64,000 nucleotides of DNA from Cetobacterium somerae (GTDB taxonomy: Bacteria; Fusobacteriota; Fusobacteriia; Fusobacteriales; Fusobacteriaceae): contig NZ_CP092519.1 of assembly GCF_022430525.1 (NCBI RefSeq), positions 932,454-996,453 of the forward strand, read 5' to 3'. The first letter of the stretch is position 1; each line of letters begins with the position of its first letter. Below are positions 8,282 to 16,426 of the stretch, piece by piece. Below the pieces are notes generated by a model, which worked only from the letters and a program-made list of their open reading frames with translations, ran no database searches and was not told the origin of the DNA. Both the position numbers and the translations under genes were made by a program.

Positions 8282-8863
8282 ATGGAAAGAATTCAAAAAC
8301 AGATGGCATTTTTATTTGAAATTGATAAAGTGAAGGATATTTTTAGACAATCACTTGTTGTAAATGGAAAAAGAGAGGAAAATGATGCAGAGCACAGTTG
8401 GCATATGGCTTTAGTTGCTTTGACAATAAAAGAGTACTTTCAAGGAGAGGTCAATTTAGAAAGATCTCTGAAAATGATTCTAATCCATGATTTGGTTGAG
8501 ATATACGCTGGAGATACTCCCGCTTTTGGTGAAGTAAGACCTGATAAAGCTGACGATGAGTTAAAAGCTGCAGTTAAACTTTTCTCTCTCCTACCAGATG
8601 ATCAAAAAGAGGAATTTTTAAATCTTTGGTTAGAGTTTGAAGAGTGTGAAAGTAATGAAGCTAAATTTGCAAATGTTTGTGATAGATATCAAGGATTTAT
8701 GCAAAATTTAACTTCTGATGGACATACTTGGAAGAAATTTAACGCTCCTATGGAGAGAGTTTTAAAAAGAGCTGAAGTTATAAAAATCTATGTTCCTGAA
8801 CTATATGAAAAAGTTATGTTACCTGAGTTTTTAAAGTATCAGGAGAGGGGAATTATAAAGTAA
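8282..8863 (+). CDS. HD-domain phosphohydrolase (YfbR/HDDC2-like)
   Basis: 193-residue HD-superfamily metal-dependent phosphohydrolase. Metal and catalytic residues are visible as R22, NDAEHSWH (H38, H41), HDLVEIYAGDT (H69, D70, then D78) and a later CDRYQGF segment. This spacing is that of the 5'-deoxynucleotidase YfbR and HDDC2 group, which remove phosphate from dNMPs. The start is ATG 8282 after AAGGGGG. It is likely co-transcribed with the helicase. Substrate assigned by family resemblance only. Confidence 0.85.
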   Translation: MERIQKQMAFLFEIDKVKDIFRQSLVVNGKREENDAEHSWHMALVALTIKEYFQGEVNLERSLKMILIHDLVEIYAGDTPAFGEVRPDKADDELKAAVKLFSLLPDDQKEEFLNLWLEFEECESNEAKFANVCDRYQGFMQNLTSDGHTWKKFNAPMERVLKRAEVIKIYVPELYEKVMLPEFLKYQERGIIK

Positions 8864-8880
8864 AAAATACATGAAGTTTA

Positions 8881-8909
8881 TTGATTTTTCTCTTTTCATG
8901 TGATATTAT
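8881..8909 (+). promoter_or_regulatory. promoter of tRNA-Ser
   Basis: TTGATT (8881-8886), 17-base spacer, TATTAT (8904-8909) with an extended TGA before it; 24 bases upstream of the mature tRNA. Confidence 0.6.
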
Positions 8910-8933
8910 TAAAAAGTATTAATTAATGAGCAA

Positions 8934-9019
8934 GGTAGAGTGACCGAGTGGCTAAGGAGCACGCCTGGAACGCGTGTAGAGCGTAAGCTTCGTGGGTTCG
9001 AGTCCCACCTCTATCGCCA
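8934..9019 (+). tRNA. tRNA-Ser (anticodon GGA)
   Basis: 86 bases including encoded CCA. The 7-bp acceptor stem GGTAGAG/CTCTATC has one G-U pair. The anticodon stem CACGC/GCGTG encloses loop CTGGAAC with anticodon GGA (reads UCC/UCU). The long variable arm (TAGAGCGTAAGCTTC) is typical of class II serine tRNAs. The T arm is GTGGG-TTCGAGT-CCCAC. Confidence 0.97.
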
Positions 9020-9067
9020 TATTTTTACATTTTTTTAAAATAAATACAAAAAAATATACATAAAGTA

Positions 9068-9096
9068 TTGACATTTAAGGGTTTACTGAGTATAAT
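9068..9096 (+). promoter_or_regulatory. consensus promoter of the HU gene
   Basis: TTGACA (9068-9073), 17-base spacer, TATAAT (9091-9096): perfect consensus, as expected for a very highly expressed nucleoid protein. Confidence 0.9.
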
Positions 9097-9181
9097 CGGT
9101 TTAAAGATACCATAAATAAAGGGTTTTCAACTTTTTGGTTTCTTGCATACTATATTCTATAATAGTTCAAGGAGGGTAACA

Positions 9182-9454
9182 ATGACTAAAAAAGAGTTTA
9201 TCGATTTATTTGCAAAAACAGGTGAATACACTAAAAAAGATGCAGAGAAGGCAGTTAAGTTATTTTTAGATTTAGTTGAACAAAAGTTAGTTGAAGGTGA
9301 ACCAGTATCATTTATAGGATGGGGAAAATTCGAAGTAGTTACTAGAGCAGCAAGACACGTAAGAAACCCACAAACAGGTAAGAAAATGAAATTAAAAGAG
9401 AAAAAAGTTGTTAAATTTAGAGTTGGTAAAACTTTAGAGGAAAAAATAGTATAA
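9182..9454 (+). CDS. hup: DNA-binding protein HU
   Basis: 90 residues, exactly HU length. It begins MTKKEFID and contains the DNA-wrapping arm RNPQTGKK preceded by GWGKFEV and followed by a VKFRVGKTL end, all family signatures. HU homodimers bend and compact DNA. Start ATG 9182 follows AAGGAGGG; a longer reading from 9143 would begin upstream of that ribosome binding site and is not supported. Monocistronic: consensus promoter before, large hairpin terminator after. Confidence 0.96.
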   Translation: MTKKEFIDLFAKTGEYTKKDAEKAVKLFLDLVEQKLVEGEPVSFIGWGKFEVVTRAARHVRNPQTGKKMKLKEKKVVKFRVGKTLEEKIV

Positions 9455-9463
9455 TTACAAAAT

Positions 9464-9508
9464 GCTTCGAATACAATTCTTTTGAAGAATATCATTCGGA
9501 GCTTTTTT
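9464..9508 (+). terminator. intrinsic terminator of the HU gene
   Basis: Two-tier hairpin: GCTTCGAAT/ATTCGGAGC outer stem and ATTCTT/AAGAAT inner stem separated by a 3x3 internal loop, then a run of six T. Confidence 0.88.
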
Positions 9509-9527
9509 ATTTAAAAAGAGGTGTAAA

Positions 9528-11114
9528 GTGAAAGTCGTTATAAACAATATTAATGTTTCTATTGAAAAGGATCAAACCCTTGAACTTAAAAAAGAGATCA
9601 TTAAAAGAGGAATAAAAGAAGAGAATATAGAAAAAATAGAGTATTCAAAAAGATCAATAGATAGTAGAAAAAAAACTGATATAAAATTTGTTTACAATAT
9701 AGAGGTTACATTAAAAAATGATGTAGATATCTCATCTCTAACTAATGTTAATCCATTTAAAGAGAATGAGGAAGTAAACTATAAAGCAAAAGATGGAATA
9801 GAAAGAGTTGCTATTATAGGAGCTGGACCAGCTGGACTATTTGCTGCCCTTAGACTTTGTGAACTTGGAATAAAGCCTATAGTTTACGAACGTGGAGAAA
9901 AAGTTGACGATAGAGATAAAACTATTGATGAATTTATAAAGTTTAGCATGCTTAATCCAAATTCAAATATTCAATTTGGAGAGGGTGGAGCAGGAACATA
10001 TTCAGATGGAAAGTTAAACACTAGAGTAAAAAGTGGATATATGAATAAAATATTTTTAGAATTAGTTGCTAATGGTGCCCAAGAACAGATTCTTTGGGAT
10101 TATAAACCACATGTAGGAACTGATGTATTAAAGATAGTAGTAAAAAATTTAAGAGAAAAAATTATAAATCTAGGTGGAGAGTTTCATTTTAACACTTTAA
10201 TAAAGGATGTTATAATTTTAGATGGAAAAGTAAAGGGTATAAAGATTCAAAATCTGAAATCACCAATTTTAGTAGAAGAGAATGTTTTATTTGATCATGT
10301 AATATTAGCTATAGGACACTCATCGAGAGATACTTATAGAATGCTTCATAAGCATGGTGTTTTTATGGAAAATAAACCTTTTGCTATAGGAGCAAGAATC
10401 GAGCATCCAAGAGTGGATATAGATACAATGCAGTATGGTAAGATGTGTTCTCATCCAAATTTAGAAGCTGCAACATATAGCTTAACTTATAATAATAGAG
10501 ATGAGGAAAGAGGAGTATTTTCATTTTGTATGTGTCCAGGTGGTGTAATTGTAAACGCTGCTTCTCAAGAGGGAGGGACACTTGTTAATGGAATGAGTTA
10601 TTCTCAAAGAGATGGTAGATTTTCTAACTCAGCACTTGTTGTAGGAGTTAAAGCTAATGAGTTTGGAGATGAACTTTTCTCAGGAATGGAATACCAAGAT
10701 CAACTTGAAAAGAAAACTTATGATATAATTGGAAATTACGGAGCACTATATCAAAATACTCTTGATTTCTTAAAAGGAAAAACTACAAATAGAAAGATTG
10801 AGTCTAGTTATGAGATGGAATTGAAAAGCTATGACTTAAATAATCTTTTCCCAGAGGTAATATCTAAGAATATGAAAATGGCTATGGGATACTGGGAAAA
10901 AACACAAAGAAACTTTATAAGTGAGCATGCAAATTTAATAGGACCAGAAACTAGAACATCTGCTCCTGTAAAAGTTACAAGAAATGAGTTTGGAGAATCA
11001 ATAAATACAAAAGGTCTTTATCCAATAGGAGAGGGAGCTGGATATGCAGGTGGAATTATAAGTGCTGCCATTGATGGTTTTAAAGTAGTGGACTTAGCCT
11101 TTGCAACACTTTAA
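9528..11114 (+). CDS. NAD(P)/FAD-dependent oxidoreductase (COG2509 type)
   Basis: 528-residue flavoprotein of the widespread but uncharacterised COG2509 family. A small N-terminal domain of about 85 residues (ferredoxin-like, charged) precedes the FAD-binding GAGPAG loop at 98-103. Further family marks are FGEGGAGTYSDGKLNTR, the AIGHSSRDT segment, a FCMCPGG motif near the flavin and the C-terminal YPIGEGAGYAGGI. The reaction is unknown; two-electron redox of a metabolite is likely. It starts at GTG 9528 with AGAGGTG just upstream, 20 bases beyond the HU terminator, so its own promoter is not clear and read-through is possible. Confidence 0.88.
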   Translation: MKVVINNINVSIEKDQTLELKKEIIKRGIKEENIEKIEYSKRSIDSRKKTDIKFVYNIEVTLKNDVDISSLTNVNPFKENEEVNYKAKDGIERVAIIGAGPAGLFAALRLCELGIKPIVYERGEKVDDRDKTIDEFIKFSMLNPNSNIQFGEGGAGTYSDGKLNTRVKSGYMNKIFLELVANGAQEQILWDYKPHVGTDVLKIVVKNLREKIINLGGEFHFNTLIKDVIILDGKVKGIKIQNLKSPILVEENVLFDHVILAIGHSSRDTYRMLHKHGVFMENKPFAIGARIEHPRVDIDTMQYGKMCSHPNLEAATYSLTYNNRDEERGVFSFCMCPGGVIVNAASQEGGTLVNGMSYSQRDGRFSNSALVVGVKANEFGDELFSGMEYQDQLEKKTYDIIGNYGALYQNTLDFLKGKTTNRKIESSYEMELKSYDLNNLFPEVISKNMKMAMGYWEKTQRNFISEHANLIGPETRTSAPVKVTRNEFGESINTKGLYPIGEGAGYAGGIISAAIDGFKVVDLAFATL

Positions 11115-11198
11115 CATATTATTTAGTTGTAATCTTCACTCAAAAGGTATATAATTAAAGATAGATTATATTTTAATTTTAGAATTGGAGAATAAATA

Positions 11199-12407
11199 AT
11201 GAAAATATCAAAAAAAGATGCATTAGAGTGGTTTAGTCATTTATCATCACTTTCTGGAGATAAAACAGAAGTATTTAAAAGATTTAGCCCAATTATAGAT
11301 TCAACTGTTAGACAGATTGAGTTAGCAGTTAATAAAAGACACCAAGAGATGAAAGATGAGATTACTGATCTGAAAAATCTTAAAGGAAGAACATTCTTCG
11401 TTGGAGATCAACAAAAATTCCCTAAAGGATGTGTTTCTTGCTTATTTGGTGACGGTCTTGGTGGAATAAGAAAAACTCACCAATGTAACTTACTATGTAA
11501 GTTCTGTTACTATCATGATAATATTGATAATCAAGAGCCAATTCCAGATGGAATGTGGGAAATTGGAGAGACTCTTTATTATGAAGAGGATATAGACCTA
11601 TTATTATCAATACAGAAAAAACCTAGTGGAATTGCATATGTATACTTAGAACCATTCCTAGATATTGAAAAATATTATGGAATTATAAAAAAACTAAGTG
11701 AAGCTGGAATTTATCAGCATATGTATACGAATGGTTCTCTATGTACAAGAGAGAACTTACAAAAACTTGGTGAAGCTGGATTAAATGAGTTAAGATTTAA
11801 TTTAGGTGCTGTTAAATGTAGTGATAAAGTTATTGAAAATATGGCAATAGCTAAAGAGTATATTCCAATGGTTGGAATAGAGACTCCTATGACTCCAGAA
11901 TTTTATGAAGAGTTCCAAGAAAAGAAGGAAAAGATTCTAGCAACGGGTATAGACTTTATAAACTGTGCTGAACTTCACTTTGGAGAAGACAATATAAATA
12001 ACTATGTTGGAGAGAGAATGTATATGGCTAGAAGAGGATATATATCTCCACTTTGGTCAAGAGAGATTACATTTAAACTTATGAAACAAGCTTGTGATGA
12101 GAACTGGCCAGTAGTTGTTCATGATTGTTCAAACCATACAAAATACTCAAGAGAGTTAAATAAAAACTCTAAACAAGGACAACCTTTTGGAAGTACAACT
12201 TATGTTAGTGAGTTTGATAGATTCTTACCACATTTATTCTTAGCAACTTTAGAAGATGAGAGCTTTGATTTTATTGAAGAAACTGAATTACCAGAAAACT
12301 TAAAATTAGAAAACTGTTTAGATGAGATAGATTTTCTTATAGTTGATGATGAAGATGAGATGTATGAGGATTTCTTTGTTGAAGAGGACGAGGAAGAAGA
12401 GGAGTAG
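11199..12407 (+). CDS. radical SAM protein with acidic C-terminal tail
   Basis: 402 residues. The radical SAM cluster motif CNLLCKFC (C96, C100, C103) is preceded by a second Cys pair CVSC (C78, C81), so an extra metal site is possible. A TIM-barrel region follows with YLEPFLDIEKYY and MYTNGSLC. The last 30 or so residues are almost purely acidic (Asp/Glu) and probably disordered. The family is not one I can name; it resembles pyruvate formate-lyase-activating-type radical SAM enzymes. Start ATG 11199 with TTGGAGA upstream. No pathway partner is adjacent. Confidence 0.82.
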   Translation: MKISKKDALEWFSHLSSLSGDKTEVFKRFSPIIDSTVRQIELAVNKRHQEMKDEITDLKNLKGRTFFVGDQQKFPKGCVSCLFGDGLGGIRKTHQCNLLCKFCYYHDNIDNQEPIPDGMWEIGETLYYEEDIDLLLSIQKKPSGIAYVYLEPFLDIEKYYGIIKKLSEAGIYQHMYTNGSLCTRENLQKLGEAGLNELRFNLGAVKCSDKVIENMAIAKEYIPMVGIETPMTPEFYEEFQEKKEKILATGIDFINCAELHFGEDNINNYVGERMYMARRGYISPLWSREITFKLMKQACDENWPVVVHDCSNHTKYSRELNKNSKQGQPFGSTTYVSEFDRFLPHLFLATLEDESFDFIEETELPENLKLENCLDEIDFLIVDDEDEMYEDFFVEEDEEEEE

Positions 12408-12449
12408 TATATTACAGTTTCAAAATAATTTTTCAATTAGGAGGGTTAT

Positions 12450-13169
12450 ATGAGAAATAGGTTAAATACAAGTTATGGAATTTTAGGAGTATGTATTTTT
12501 CTTGGCCTTTGGATTTTAGGTTACACTTTAGGAGAGAGCTTTATAAAAGCAAAAACAATGGACAGAGTTGTAACTGTAAAAGGATTAGCTGAAAAAGAGG
12601 TTATGGCTGATGTGGTTCTATGGCCAATTGATTTCAAAGTTGCTGGAAATGAACTTTCAGAAATCTACTCCAATTTAGAAAGAGATAATGGTAGAATTAT
12701 TGAATTTTTAAAAGAAAATGGAATAGAGAGTAATGAGATAACTATTTCAGCACCTACTATTGAAGACAAGATGTTATATCAATATGATAATAATGTTGCT
12801 GCTTTTAGATATGTAGCAACTCAAACAGTAACTGTTTATTCAACTAAAGTGGATAAGGTATATACTTTAACGAATAAAATTGGTGAACTTGTTAAAGAAA
12901 ATATAGCTCTAGGAAATTCAAATCAATATGGAACTACAACTGACTATATCTATACAAAACTTAATGATTTAAAACCTGAGATGATTGAGATGGCTACTAA
13001 AAATGCTAGAGAGGTTGCTGAAAAGTTTGCAAAAGATTCAAATAGTTCTTTAGGAAAGATTAAATCTGCAAATCAAGGACAGTTTACTATAACTAACAGA
13101 GATCAACACAATCCACAGATTAAAAATGTGAGAGTTGTTAGTACAATTGAATATTACCTAGTTGATTAA
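12450..13169 (+). CDS. SIMPL-domain (DUF541) protein
   Basis: 239 residues. An N-terminal hydrophobic helix (about 9-30) anchors the protein or acts as an uncleaved signal, followed by a SIMPL/DUF541 domain beginning at the diagnostic VTVKGLAEKEVMADVV and ending with a Q-V-N-like FTITNRD and VVSTIEYYL strand. SIMPL proteins are periplasmic or outer-surface proteins of unclear function (YggE reduces oxidative stress; BP26 forms channels). Start ATG 12450 after TAGGAGGG. Possibly co-transcribed with the radical SAM gene 42 bases upstream. Confidence 0.88.
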   Translation: MRNRLNTSYGILGVCIFLGLWILGYTLGESFIKAKTMDRVVTVKGLAEKEVMADVVLWPIDFKVAGNELSEIYSNLERDNGRIIEFLKENGIESNEITISAPTIEDKMLYQYDNNVAAFRYVATQTVTVYSTKVDKVYTLTNKIGELVKENIALGNSNQYGTTTDYIYTKLNDLKPEMIEMATKNAREVAEKFAKDSNSSLGKIKSANQGQFTITNRDQHNPQIKNVRVVSTIEYYLVD

Positions 13170-13190
13170 AAAATATACTATACTATATAA

Positions 13191-13220
13191 AAAAGGAGAC
13201 TTTAATAGAGTCTCCTTTTT
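13191..13220. terminator. bidirectional terminator between convergent genes
   Basis: GGAGACT/AGTCTCC stem flanked by A-run and T-run, between the SIMPL gene (+) and the DJ-1 gene (-). Confidence 0.9.
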
Positions 13221-13234
13221 ATTTACTAATTTTA

Positions 13235-13792
13235 TTATATAAGTTCCATTCCTTTTTTAACTTTAGTTATAGTAGCTTCATCTACAAAAATACTAGCTAA
13301 AGCAAGACCAAACTCCACAGATTTTCCAGCTCCTGGAGAAGTAATTAAGTTTCTATCAACTACAACATCTTTATGCTCGTACTTTTCACTAGCCATCTCC
13401 TCTTTAACAGATGTGTGACAAGTAAATTTATAATCTCCAATTAATCCATTTATTCCTAAAGTTGTTGGTCCTCCACAAATAGCTCCAACAAACTTATCAT
13501 TACTATTTAAATATTCCTTAACAATCTCAACAACTCTTGAATCGCTTCTTAAGTTAACATATCCAGGGAATCCGCCAGGTATAACAACCATTACTCCCTC
13601 TTCTACATTAATATCCGAAATATTTATATCAGCAACAACTTTTACTTTTTGAGCTGACTCAACTTCTAAAGTGTTTTCCATAGTAGATACAGTAACCACA
13701 TTAAGTCCTGCTCTTCTTAAAACGTCTACTGGTGACATCGCTTCAATTAGTTCAAATCCATTAGCTAACATAACAAAAATTTTCTTGTTCAT
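13235..13792 (-). CDS. DJ-1/PfpI family protein
   Basis: 185 residues, DJ-1/YajL subgroup. The catalytic set is intact: E14 in NGFELIE, the nucleophile-elbow Cys106 in AICGGP and His126 in CHTS, matching human DJ-1 positions closely. Such proteins are linked to oxidative-stress protection and proposed deglycase/glyoxalase activity, which remains debated. The start follows CGGAGGTG. Cytoplasmic, monocistronic. Confidence 0.9.
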   Translation of the reverse strand: MNKKIFVMLANGFELIEAMSPVDVLRRAGLNVVTVSTMENTLEVESAQKVKVVADINISDINVEEGVMVVIPGGFPGYVNLRSDSRVVEIVKEYLNSNDKFVGAICGGPTTLGINGLIGDYKFTCHTSVKEEMASEKYEHKDVVVDRNLITSPGAGKSVEFGLALASIFVDEATITKVKKGMELI

Positions 13793-13820
13793 AAAACACC
13801 TCCGAAAAATAATTAACTTA

Positions 13821-13865
13821 ATTATATCAGAAACATTAAAAAAACTCTAGGTTATATGATATAAT
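13821..13865. promoter_or_regulatory. divergent extended -10 promoters
   Basis: Minus strand TGATATAAT (13829-13821) for the DJ-1 gene and plus strand TGATATAAT (13857-13865) for queH; both have identical extended -10 sequence and poor -35 boxes. Confidence 0.65.
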
Positions 13866-13895
13866 CATAATATAAATGAAAAAAGGAATGATAAC

Positions 13896-14546
13896 ATGAA
13901 GGTAAATTATGAATTAGAAATGCAAAAAGAACTGGATAAGATAGGTCTTAACAGTGAAAAAAAACTTTTAATACACTCATGTTGTGCACCATGCAGTTGC
14001 GCTATACTTGAGTACCTAAAAACATATTTAAATATTGATATATATTTTTATAATCCAAATATAACAGAGAAAGAGGAATACATCACTAGATTAAATGAAC
14101 AATTTACATTTAATGATGCTATGGAATTTGGAATGACTATAATAGAGGGTGAATATAGTCCAGGTAAAGATTTTATAGAAAAAATTAAAGGATTTGAAAA
14201 AGAAAAAGAGGGCGGAGCTAGATGCTATAGATGTTATAAACTTAGAATGGAAGCTACTGCAAAAAAAGCCAAAGAGTTGGGATATGAATATTTTTCAACT
14301 GTTTTAAGTATAAGTCCTATGAAAAATGCTCAGTGGATAAATGAGATTGGAATTGAACTTGAAGAAAAGTATGGAGTTAAATTTTTAAGAGGAGATTTTA
14401 AAAAGAAAAGCAGATACTTAAGAAGTGTCAATCTATCTAAAGAGCATGAGTTATATAGACAGGATTACTGTGGATGTATATATTCTAAACTTGAGAGAAT
14501 GGAAAAAGAGAAAGAGAAGGAAAAAGAAAATGGAGAAACACAATAA
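13896..14546 (+). CDS. queH: epoxyqueuosine reductase QueH
   Basis: 216-residue DUF208/QueH protein, the non-cobalamin enzyme that reduces epoxyqueuosine to queuosine in tRNA anticodons. All family cysteines are present: CCAPC (C29, C30, C33), CYRC (C110, C113) and YCGC (C192, C194), which bind a 4Fe-4S cluster and a second metal. The C-terminus is a Lys/Glu repeat (KEKEKEKE) whose purine-rich coding sequence doubles as the ribosome binding region of the next gene, which starts 17 bases before the queH stop. Confidence 0.93.
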   Translation: MKVNYELEMQKELDKIGLNSEKKLLIHSCCAPCSCAILEYLKTYLNIDIYFYNPNITEKEEYITRLNEQFTFNDAMEFGMTIIEGEYSPGKDFIEKIKGFEKEKEGGARCYRCYKLRMEATAKKAKELGYEYFSTVLSISPMKNAQWINEIGIELEEKYGVKFLRGDFKKKSRYLRSVNLSKEHELYRQDYCGCIYSKLERMEKEKEKEKENGETQ

Positions 14547-15435
14547 TAGAAGATTTTATTCTTTAAATGATTTTTTTAAAGATGAGTTTAAAGACAAGAT
14601 ATTTAAAGTATCTTTAGATGGTGGATTTACTTGTCCAAATAGAGATGGAAAAGTTGCTCATGGTGGATGTATATTTTGTAGTGACGCTGGAAGTGGAGAA
14701 TTTGCTGGAAATAGAAGAAAAAGTATAACAGAACAAATTGATGAACAATTAGAGTTTCTAAAAGATAAAGTTAAAGATAAGAAAGTGATAGCTTATTTTC
14801 AAAACTTTACAAATACATATGGTGATGTAGAATATTTAAGAGAGATTTATTATGAAGCTTTAAATCATCCTAAAGTTTTAGGATTGGCAATAGGAACTAG
14901 ACCTGATTGTATAGAGGATGATACTTTAGAACTTTTAAAAGAGATAAATGAAAAACATTTCTTTTGGATAGAGCTAGGTCTTCAAACAATTGATGATAAA
15001 GTTGCAAAAATAATAAATAGAGGTTATCCTCTTTCTACATATATTGAAACATCTAAAAAACTAAAAGATAGTGGGATAAAATTTGTTACACATATGATTG
15101 TAGGATTACCTACAGAGGAGAGGGAAGATATTTTAAATACAGCAAAATGTATTGTTCAATCTGGTGCTTGGGGAATAAAAATTCACTCTCTTCATATTAT
15201 AAAAGGAACTCCTTTAGAAAGATTATATAATGATAAAAAATTTAAGGTTTTCACTTTAGATGAATATGTGGATATTGTAGTTACTATATTAAAACTTTTA
15301 CCTGATAAAATGGTTGTTCATAGAGTAACAGGTGATGGAAAAAAAGATGAGGTTGTTGAACCTAAATGGAGTTTGAATAAAAGGAAAGTTTTAAATGAAA
15401 TCGAAAAAGAACTTAAAAAGAGAGAGAATATATAA
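14530..15435 (+). CDS. TIGR01212-family radical SAM protein (YhcC-like)
   Basis: 301 residues. N-terminal FKVSLDGGFTCPNRDG with Cys35, then GGCIFC (C47, C50) is the characteristic long-spaced cluster motif of the YhcC/TIGR01212 family, related to Elp3-type radical SAM enzymes. Substrate unproven; a tRNA or nucleic-acid role is suspected from the fold relatives and from its overlap with queH. Start chosen at ATG 14530, preceded by GAGAAGGAAAAAG; the longer frame from 14425 would lie wholly inside queH. Translation is coupled to queH. Confidence 0.88.
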   Translation: MEKHNNRRFYSLNDFFKDEFKDKIFKVSLDGGFTCPNRDGKVAHGGCIFCSDAGSGEFAGNRRKSITEQIDEQLEFLKDKVKDKKVIAYFQNFTNTYGDVEYLREIYYEALNHPKVLGLAIGTRPDCIEDDTLELLKEINEKHFFWIELGLQTIDDKVAKIINRGYPLSTYIETSKKLKDSGIKFVTHMIVGLPTEEREDILNTAKCIVQSGAWGIKIHSLHIIKGTPLERLYNDKKFKVFTLDEYVDIVVTILKLLPDKMVVHRVTGDGKKDEVVEPKWSLNKRKVLNEIEKELKKRENI

Positions 15436-15450
15436 CGGAGGTTTTTAAAT

Positions 15451-16308
15451 ATGGGTGGAACGCTTATAAAGTTAAAAGAGTTTCAAGAGAGTTTTACTAA
15501 AAATGAGAAAAAGATATCTCATTTTTTATTAGAAAATATGGATGAAATAAAAACACTGAATACATATGACTTAGCTGTTAAATGTGATGTGAGTCAAGCA
15601 TCAGTTGTTAGATTTGCTAAAAAACTTGGATTTAAAGGTTTTCCAGAATTTAAAATAGCTTTAGCTGGAGATTTAGCTATGAAAAATAATGAAAAAGAGA
15701 TTCAAATAATTTATGATGAAATTAGTGTTGATGACAACACAGAAATGCTTGCTAAAAAAGTTGTTTATGAGAATATAAAAAGTGTAGAGGATACATATAA
15801 AGTTTTAAATTTTCAAGAGATAGAAAAAGCTGTCGAAGCTATTGAAAGTGCAAATAGAATATTTCTTTTAGGAGCTGGATTCTCTGGAATAGTAGCAAGA
15901 GACTTTCAATATAAACTATGGGAACTAGGAAAAAATGTTATATTTGAAACGGATCAACATATACAATTAACAAATGCTTCTACAGCTCAAGAAGGAGATT
16001 TAGTATTTGTAATATCTTACAGTGGTCAAACTTTAGATATATATCAAAGTATTTTAGAGTTTAAAGAAAAAGGTGTAAAGGTAATTACACTAACTAAAGT
16101 AGCAACAAATCCTATTAAAGATATTGGAGATATTTCTTTAAGTACAATAGTTGAAAAAAGTAATTTAAGATCTACTTCTCTCTCCTCTAGAATGGCACAA
16201 TTAACTGTTATTGATATCCTTTATGTAAAATTAATTCAAAGAGATAGAGAAAAAGCAAATAGATTAATTGGAGATGCTGTAGAAAGCGTAAAAAAATTCA
16301 AAATGTAA
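15451..16308 (+). CDS. RpiR-family transcriptional regulator
   Basis: 285 residues: an N-terminal winged HTH of the RpiR type (about 1-75, with CDVSQASVVRFAKKLGFKGFPEFK as its recognition part) and a C-terminal SIS sugar-phosphate-binding domain (about 125-260, FLLGAGFSGIVARDF and VISYSGQT). RpiR proteins sense phosphosugars. It sits just upstream of nagB and nagA, so GlcNAc-6-P or GlcN-6-P is the likely ligand, by inference. Start ATG 15451 after CGGAGG, 15 bases after the radical SAM gene, so it may be read from the queH promoter. Confidence 0.9.
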   Translation: MGGTLIKLKEFQESFTKNEKKISHFLLENMDEIKTLNTYDLAVKCDVSQASVVRFAKKLGFKGFPEFKIALAGDLAMKNNEKEIQIIYDEISVDDNTEMLAKKVVYENIKSVEDTYKVLNFQEIEKAVEAIESANRIFLLGAGFSGIVARDFQYKLWELGKNVIFETDQHIQLTNASTAQEGDLVFVISYSGQTLDIYQSILEFKEKGVKVITLTKVATNPIKDIGDISLSTIVEKSNLRSTSLSSRMAQLTVIDILYVKLIQRDREKANRLIGDAVESVKKFKM

Positions 16309-16329
16309 ATATAATTCATTTTTATAAAA

Positions 16330-16356
16330 CTTTTTAGAAAAAAAGTTTCTAAAAAG
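16330..16356 (+). promoter_or_regulatory. 11-bp inverted repeat upstream of nagB (operator or attenuator candidate)
   Basis: CTTTTTAGAAA, 5-base loop, TTTCTAAAAAG: a perfect 11-bp arm pair 70 bases before nagB and 22 bases after the RpiR gene. It is not followed by a clean T-run but by TTGACT (16358-16363), which could be a -35 box. It may be the RpiR operator, or a weak terminator. Confidence 0.5.
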
Positions 16357-16426
16357 ATTGACTTTTTCAAAAATAAATGGTAACTTTATTGTAGAATATG
16401 TAAACAATTCAAGGGAGTGATTTAGA

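Noticed and set aside
8934-9019. tRNA-Ser as integration site of a mobile element
   Set aside because: The tRNA is followed directly by the HU gene; no duplicated tRNA 3' end or integrase lies nearby.
12200-12436. Minus-strand ORF of 78 codons rich in serine
   Set aside because: It is the antisense reading of the acidic (GAA/GAT-rich) tail of the radical SAM gene; no ribosome binding site, and its poly-Ser composition follows from the opposite strand.
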